64,000 nucleotides of DNA from the NCBI GenBank assembly GCA_947683625.1, contig CANTUR010001081.1:512736-576735 (forward strand). The letters are read 5' to 3'. Origin of the DNA: Mallotus nudiflorus (Eukaryota > Streptophyta > Magnoliopsida > Malpighiales > Euphorbiaceae). Position 1 is the stretch's first letter. Every line of letters starts with the position of its first letter. The notes under the pieces were generated by a model. The model ran no database searches, was not told where the DNA came from, and saw nothing but the letters and a program-made list of their open reading frames with translations. This document shows positions 58,814 to 64,000 of this stretch, one piece after another. Position numbers and translations under genes: made by a program.

Positions 58814-59166
58814 TTAATACTTTTTTAGTTTCTCTCCTCTCTTCAGGGGTAACATTGTTCGAAATATGCAGAATATTTTATTCAAATTTTGTGCCAATGT
58901 TAAATGATTTAGTACATATGGAATGAATTTCAAATATGATAATGTTTTTATCAATATAATGCAAAATAACATTAAGAAAGACATCAAACAAGTAAGCAAA
59001 AATCTGATTCATTACATTAATTTTAGAGTTCATTACATTATAATTTTCAAAGAAAGAAAAAGTACAAAGATCATCATCAGTAATGTCTTCGAATAGGATT
59101 TCATCGATGCTCGATTTAAGGATGGGCATCAACTTGGGTAGGATTGATAGCTTCACTCTTAGATTC
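58814..59166 (-). pseudogene. element D pre-RT linker
   Basis: An open frame at 59,156-58,878 (MKLSILPKLMPILKSSIDEI, FEDITDDDLCTFSFFENYNV and on). A second overlapping frame ends near 58,814. The position and N/F-rich composition parallel element C's linker at 50,112-50,432. The solo LTR at 59,167 cuts its upstream side. Confidence 0.6.
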
Positions 59167-61308
59167 TATAGACACCCAATTTTGGGATGATGAGTTATAG
59201 ATGAGAAAAAAGACCCTAATATGAAAATGTCATGAATAGTCTTCAATATTTGAACTTTGAAACTTCAAGGTCTAATTGCATTTTTCAAAGAAAGGACTTA
59301 ATGTTTTCATGGACTAAATTGTAATGCTTTTTAGGGATCTAATTGCAAAACTTAAATTCTTTCAAGGACCTTTTTTATAATTAAAAAGTAAAAAATGGTC
59401 ATAATTATTCTAATTCCGATCAGAATTATGGAATTTTGATCAGAATTGTGTAATTCTAATCGAAATTACACTAATTCTGATCAAAATTATGTAATTCCAA
59501 TCAAAATTACACAATTCCTATTAGACTTAGACTTCTTTTACTAAATCTTGAATTTTCCAAATAAATTGAGTCCCAATGGTTTGAAATTCTCCTAAAAATT
59601 AATTTGATAATGTTTTAAGGAAATAGAAGTCGTTTAGGAATCAATTTATAACTAGGGTTTCTAGATGTATCCCTATATAAGGAGGGTTTTTGCTCTGAAA
59701 ATAGAGGAGGAAAAAAAATAGGGAGGAAAAAAAAGAAAGAAAAAAAAAAGGAAGAGAGGTATAGCAGAGGAAAGAAAAAGTAGAAAAGAAAAAAAAAAAG
59801 AGGAGGATAGAATGACAAAAAAAAAGAAAAAAAAAAGAAAAGGAATATTGCATTCTCTACAAAAACTCTCTTGTTTTTTGAAGGATTTTTGAAGAACAAT
59901 ATTCAAAGACCTATCAAGAACGGTGATTCTACAAAATCTAAGGGGAACTTCATTAAAATCATCCGTAAGCATCATCTTCTTCTTATTTATTTTGTTTGAT
60001 TTCTTTTGATTTTATTGATTTTTAATTTTGTTTTTATTATTATTATAATTTATCTACTAATCATAATTTTTATTCTTTTTTATGGTGATTATGGAGGAAC
60101 ACACTGATGATCAAATTTGGAAAATCAAATCCATAAGAGGTCCACATAATGCCATGGATAAGACCTTGTAAAGATACAGTTTCTAGGGTTTTTTATTATT
60201 ATTTTCATTTTATTGCTTTATTTTATTTATTTATTTTTGGGGTTGTATTAATATTTTTATTATTTTTTAATAGATTATTGTAATAGCCCCCAATAGTAGG
60301 AATAGTAGAGTTATGTGTGATTGCTTAGTTGTTTTGATTAATTGGTTAGTAAAATTAGGATTTTAATTTGGCAATTAATTAAAATCAATGGAGGAAGTAG
60401 ATTAACTTAGATTGCATGTTAATGAATTTAGGGTTTTAGAAGGAATTTAATTAGTTGTTTGATCTTTAATTAATTGTTTTAATGTGTTTTATTTGTTTTT
60501 AAGCTTGTTTACTTTATTTATTTTTGGATTGTTTATTTATTTTATGGGTTTTGGGCTTGTATGTTTATTCTTATGTGTTTAGGCCTTAAGCTCATATTAG
60601 ATTTTAATTCATTCATATAAATTTAGGTTTTTAGGTTTAATTAATTAAAATGCATTTTAGGCCCATAATTAATTAGATTTTTAGGTTAGAGATAACTTAG
60701 GCCCATCTAGTAAATTAGACATAGGTCACTTAATTTAATTTAATTAATTAGAATTAGCCCACTTAAAGCCTTTTCATAATTTATAGATTTAGGCCCATTT
60801 TAGAATTAAAATAAATAGACTTAGGTCCATCTAATTATAATTAAAAGGAATTAGTCTTTAGGCTCACTTATTTAAACATGTAGATTTAGTTCATTTAATT
60901 AAAATCCTTGTATATTATACTAACTTTGGGATTATTTGTTTGATTGAGTGCATTATTTACTTATATTTTCATGACTGGTTTGCCTTAGAGTTAATTGCTA
61001 GAATAAGGGTTTATATGAAATTTCATGTAAATAGAGGATAATTTAGTAATTCATAAAGTAATCCTAATGAACACAAGACTGAAAGAAGTTGGTATTCCGT
61101 ACCCAGAATCTCTGGTTATAGTGCTAGCTTTCTTTTAGGGAATCGAGTACCACCTCTTCGATTTGTCCTAGTTGTACCCTGGGTGGTGACTCCTCATCTC
61201 CATACTATGTCTTTGTGATAGTGGTTAGTGTGTTCTCTAGAGCCTTGAGCTCAAACAGTGTCATGGTTGCTAAAATCTTAGATGCGCCACTAAACTCCAT
61301 TGTCTACA
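59167..61308 (+). mobile_element. solo LTR, T1 family (2.14 kb), inserted in element D
   Basis: It starts TATAGACACCC (decayed TGTAAACACCC) and ends GTCTACA. Flanks GATTC (59,162-59,166) and AATTC (61,309-61,313) look like a 5-bp duplication with one change. There is no PBS on the right or PPT on the left. TATA box CCTATATAAGG at 59,672-59,682, followed by a 150-bp purine-rich tract. Element D coding continues on both sides. Confidence 0.85.
59696..59852 (+). repeat. purine-rich tract in T1 solo LTR
   Basis: About 150 bp almost wholly A/G on the plus strand, just downstream of the LTR TATA box. It produces overlapping Phe/Ser/Leu-rich frames on the minus strand that I do not regard as genes. 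Confidence 0.85.
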
Positions 61309-61797
61309 AATTCTATCTCCAAGTTTTTCATCAACATATAGATGTCAGGTCTTTGGGATCATATATGCTAAGTGCTTCTCCTTAAGGTGTCATTAAAGAT
61401 CTCAAACCCTGGTTTCTTAATTCCATTACTCACTCATCCCTCAGCTTTCCTTGATAGACTTGGGTTGAGCTTTCAGCCACAAAAAAGGTTAATTTCTTAG
61501 CCCCAATCTCCTTTTAAGGATCATACCTTAGACCATTTCTGTTGGTCCATCCTTAAAAATTTGGGAATTCTATGACTCCAATATTTCTTCCTCCTAATCC
61601 TATTCTAGGTAGATATTGCAACTTCTTTATTATAGCATCAACTTTAGGATCGATATGACTTCATTGATCATGAAAACCTAGAATCCTAATAGGACCACAT
61701 TCAGAAGGAAATGATGTTGTTTGTTTCAGTAGGGATGGTATGACCTTTCCATTAAAAGGGAACTTGATCTTTTGATGCATAGTGAAAGGTATGCCCC
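61309..61797 (-). pseudogene. element D protease-RT spacer
   Basis: No open frame longer than a few dozen codons. Fragments like LPRIGLGGRNIGVIEFPNF-type residues near 61,560-61,620 parallel the spacer of element C near 50,870-50,930 (both contain 'GLG.KQ..IPEFPNF'-like text). Interrupted by stops. Confidence 0.5.
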
Positions 61798-62046
61798 TTA
61801 GTGGTGGAACCAAGGTCTTCTTAACAATAGGGAAAAAGATGAAGGGATGTTCAGGATGGTAAATTCTATTTCTAATTCGATATCTCCCACTATAACTACT
61901 TCTTTGAAAGTGTCAATGACTAGCTTCTTTGAATCATCATAGGCTTGTATGACCATATTGGACTCTTCTAAGTTTTTAATATTTATCCTAAACTTATATA
62001 GCAACCTCAGGGGGCAAACATTGACAGTAGACCCATCATCTACCAT
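61798..62046 (-). pseudogene. element D aspartic protease
   Basis: The clearest protease in the window: 82 open codons beginning MVDDGSTVNVCPLRLLYKF, with NIKNLEESNMVIQAYDDSKK, a VVIVGDIELEIEFTILNI strand and closing LLLRRPWFHH. The active site is VDDGST; the C-terminal 'LLGRPW.H' motif has Arg for Gly. The frame is part of a longer polyprotein and the M is internal. Tat-type by sequence layout. Confidence 0.85.
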
Positions 62047-64000
62047 AACACATGGGGTCTTCTTAGTCTTGACAATTGCCTATATGAAGAGAGAACAATT
62101 TTGGACCCTTCCTTCAAGGGGTAAATCTTCATCTGAAAATGTGATTTTATTGAAAGGAGCTTTCATTAGAGAGGTTATCATCTCTCAAGGTGAGTTTCTT
62201 CATCTAATGCTCTAACTAGGGCATCTCTATGCTTCTTAAAGGCCATGAGTAGGTCCTAGATACTGGCTTATGCTTGAGTTTTCTTTAGCTGTTTGAGGAT
62301 AATGTCTTCCTCTTTGATTGGAGCTACTATTTCTCCTTAGAGGGTTCCTTCTCTTTCTCAAGAGGTTGATATACCCACCCGCTGTGAGTTACATAATTAA
62401 TTATTAGTTTGGGCTTCTTAACTACTTGTTTATCTATTTTTGTACTTCTATTTTGGTCCCAGATAATGATTTCAGGATCATTAGAGTCATCACATATGTC
62501 TATCCCTATAATCTATAGGTTCATAAGCTGAATAGTATTGATCATCCCATCTTCCTTGTCAAATTCTTCTCCCCATCCTAAGGGTACTATGTCTTCTAAG
62601 AGTGTGTGGGTAGCAGAGGTGCTTTGTATTTGACTTTGTAGTTGAACTTCCTAGATGGTTGGCCCAGTAAATCCCTTATCTCTTAGTTACTGCTGAGATT
62701 TTTATCTGCGTTTGCTTCTTATGAGTAAAGGCAATCAATCACTTCACCGTTTATAGGGAGAGTTGTATTCTAGCTCTTTTTTACATCATCAAGTGGGGAA
62801 GGAACTTTGTAGGCATTGGAATGTATTCAAGGTAGAAGGGCATTGCTCATCTCTCATAGAATCATAAGGCTTAGGAATGGCTTTGGGGGTTTGTCCTTTA
62901 AGGGTTTATCTTAGGTTTTTTTTGTATGTCTTGGATGATTTTTCAATAAGGGCTTTCGATAGATTGGAGGAGATCATACTGATGGTTGGTGGAAGCATGT
63001 TTTGATATTTTGGGAGAGGATTGTCTAGATATTGGGTCATTTTTCTAGGTCATTAATTTTTCCAAAGTCAATGAGGTCTTGGATTATAATTTTTAGAGTT
63101 CTGCATGTATTAGTGATGTGACTAGACATCTAGTGAAAGTGGCAAAACAAGCTTTGGTTAATTTGAGGTCGTAGTGGTTTGGAAGAGGCCTAGGCTCTTG
63201 TGGCTATAGGAGGTTATATTGTTGAAGTCTCTAGAATACTTTGGATAGTAGGAGGTTAAAGTTTGAGAATTTTCTTAATGGTTGATAACATTGATAAATG
63301 GTGAGCTGTGGTGTTAGGTTGGATCATGTTTATTTATGCGCTTAGGTGAAGGTGTTTTTGGATGTTTGGTTAGGTATTGCAGCAAAAAGTGTTTCTAGCT
63401 TACTGAGGTGCCTTATCCTCAATTATGATCCCAGCCTGATGGAGAACTCTGAAGTTAGGATAATGTGCAAAGATCATCTTTTTTGAAGTATGGTAGTGCC
63501 CCTTTGATTATCAGCCCTATTTGTTCATCCTCAGGAGGAAAATTTCTCATCTTGACTACCTTTTCCCCACCATCTAGTGACATAATCAGAGAAAGCTTCA
63601 CCAGGCGTCTACCTTGTTGTTCCCTTCATGTGATGTCTAACTAAGTGTTGTATTCATACTGCTTGATAAACTTCTAAGTTAGAAGTAGCCAATCATTTTT
63701 TATTTTATCTTCAATGTCAAAGAACTATGCCCTCAGTCCTTCCTCTAATGATGTGAATAATAATCAAACAATCTATGATTCTATAAGCTTTATGGCAACC
63801 ATGAAGGTAGCATATTGCCTTGGATGGACCCTCAGATCTCATGTTCTATCAAACTTAGCAAAGTTCAATATCTTTAAGTAATCTGGATATGGCTTATCTT
63901 TGAACAATGCAGGTCAGTGAAGCTTTTAGAGCCATGAGTTCCTTGTCTTTGAAGGCAAATTCCAACTGAGCCATCCTAATAGAAAATAGTTTGACCTCCC
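62047..64000 (-). pseudogene. element D gag and gag-protease linker, running off the window
   Basis: Broken frames on the minus strand. Near 63,050-63,130: SSHITNTCRTLKIIIQDLID then FGKIND, matching the zinc-knuckle tail 'H.T..C..LK..IQDLID.G.I' of Tat gag. Near 63,570-63,620: TPGEAFSDYVTRWWGKGSQ, matching the capsid 'P.E.F.DY..RWR..A...'. The upper end (63,990) has AQLEFAFKDKELMALKA. The gag start and 5' LTR lie beyond the right edge. Confidence 0.75.

Noticed and set aside
59615..59975. Three overlapping minus-strand frames of about 70-100 codons
   Set aside because: Phe/Ser/Leu-rich translations of a purine tract inside a solo LTR; low complexity.

Overview
The window is repeat-dense plant nuclear DNA. 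It is very AT-rich with poor CpG content, and I see no intact host gene, tRNA, rRNA or CRISPR array. All recognisable coding sequence belongs to transposable elements of types known from plant genomes: Ty1/copia, Ty3/gypsy of the Athila and Tat/Ogre-like lineages, a CACTA DNA transposon, a MITE, and gag-only LTR elements. The organism is probably a eudicot, and the setting looks like pericentromeric or other heterochromatin. I cannot name a species.

Left block (1-21,500) is a deep nest. An old copia element (minus strand, 'copia A') runs from about 21,412 down to 15,199. It is interrupted by a gypsy pol fragment (plus strand, about 18,280-20,971), a MITE (about 17,596-17,994), a solo copia LTR (16,067-17,558), and an Athila-type element whose 3' LTR ends at 15,198. 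The Athila-type element (2,539-15,198) is itself split by a CACTA transposon (3,682-11,633). That CACTA carries a solo Tat-type LTR (6,281-8,614). A second copia ('copia B', minus strand) borders the Athila sequence at 2,538 and runs off the left edge.

Middle block (23,909-33,662) holds Tat-type sequence on the plus strand. An LTR fragment and a 3' tandem-repeat array ('E') lead to a polypurine tract and a full LTR (28,117-30,193). The same LTR is followed by a primer-binding site and a second internal region ('F': gag, then a deletion). A gag-only LTR element, TR-GAG1 (24,548-27,545), sits inside the tandem repeats with a 5-bp target duplication.

Right block (33,663-64,000) is a Tat-type element 'D' on the minus strand. 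From left to right it has a 3' LTR, tandem repeats, an antisense plant-mobile-domain-like ORF, then integrase to gag running off the right edge. D is interrupted by a second gag-only element, TR-GAG2 (38,173-42,416), by a more complete Tat-type element 'C' (about 43,990-56,556, minus strand), and by a solo LTR (59,167-61,308). C shows the family plan best: 5' LTR, PBS, gag, protease, RT, RNase H, integrase, antisense plant-mobile-domain ORF, hairpin-bearing satellite, PPT and a truncated 3' LTR.

No element has an intact polyprotein; stops and frameshifts are frequent. Boundaries were set by eye from terminal repeats, target-site duplications, PBS/PPT sites and protein motifs. Copy-to-copy identities were not computed.
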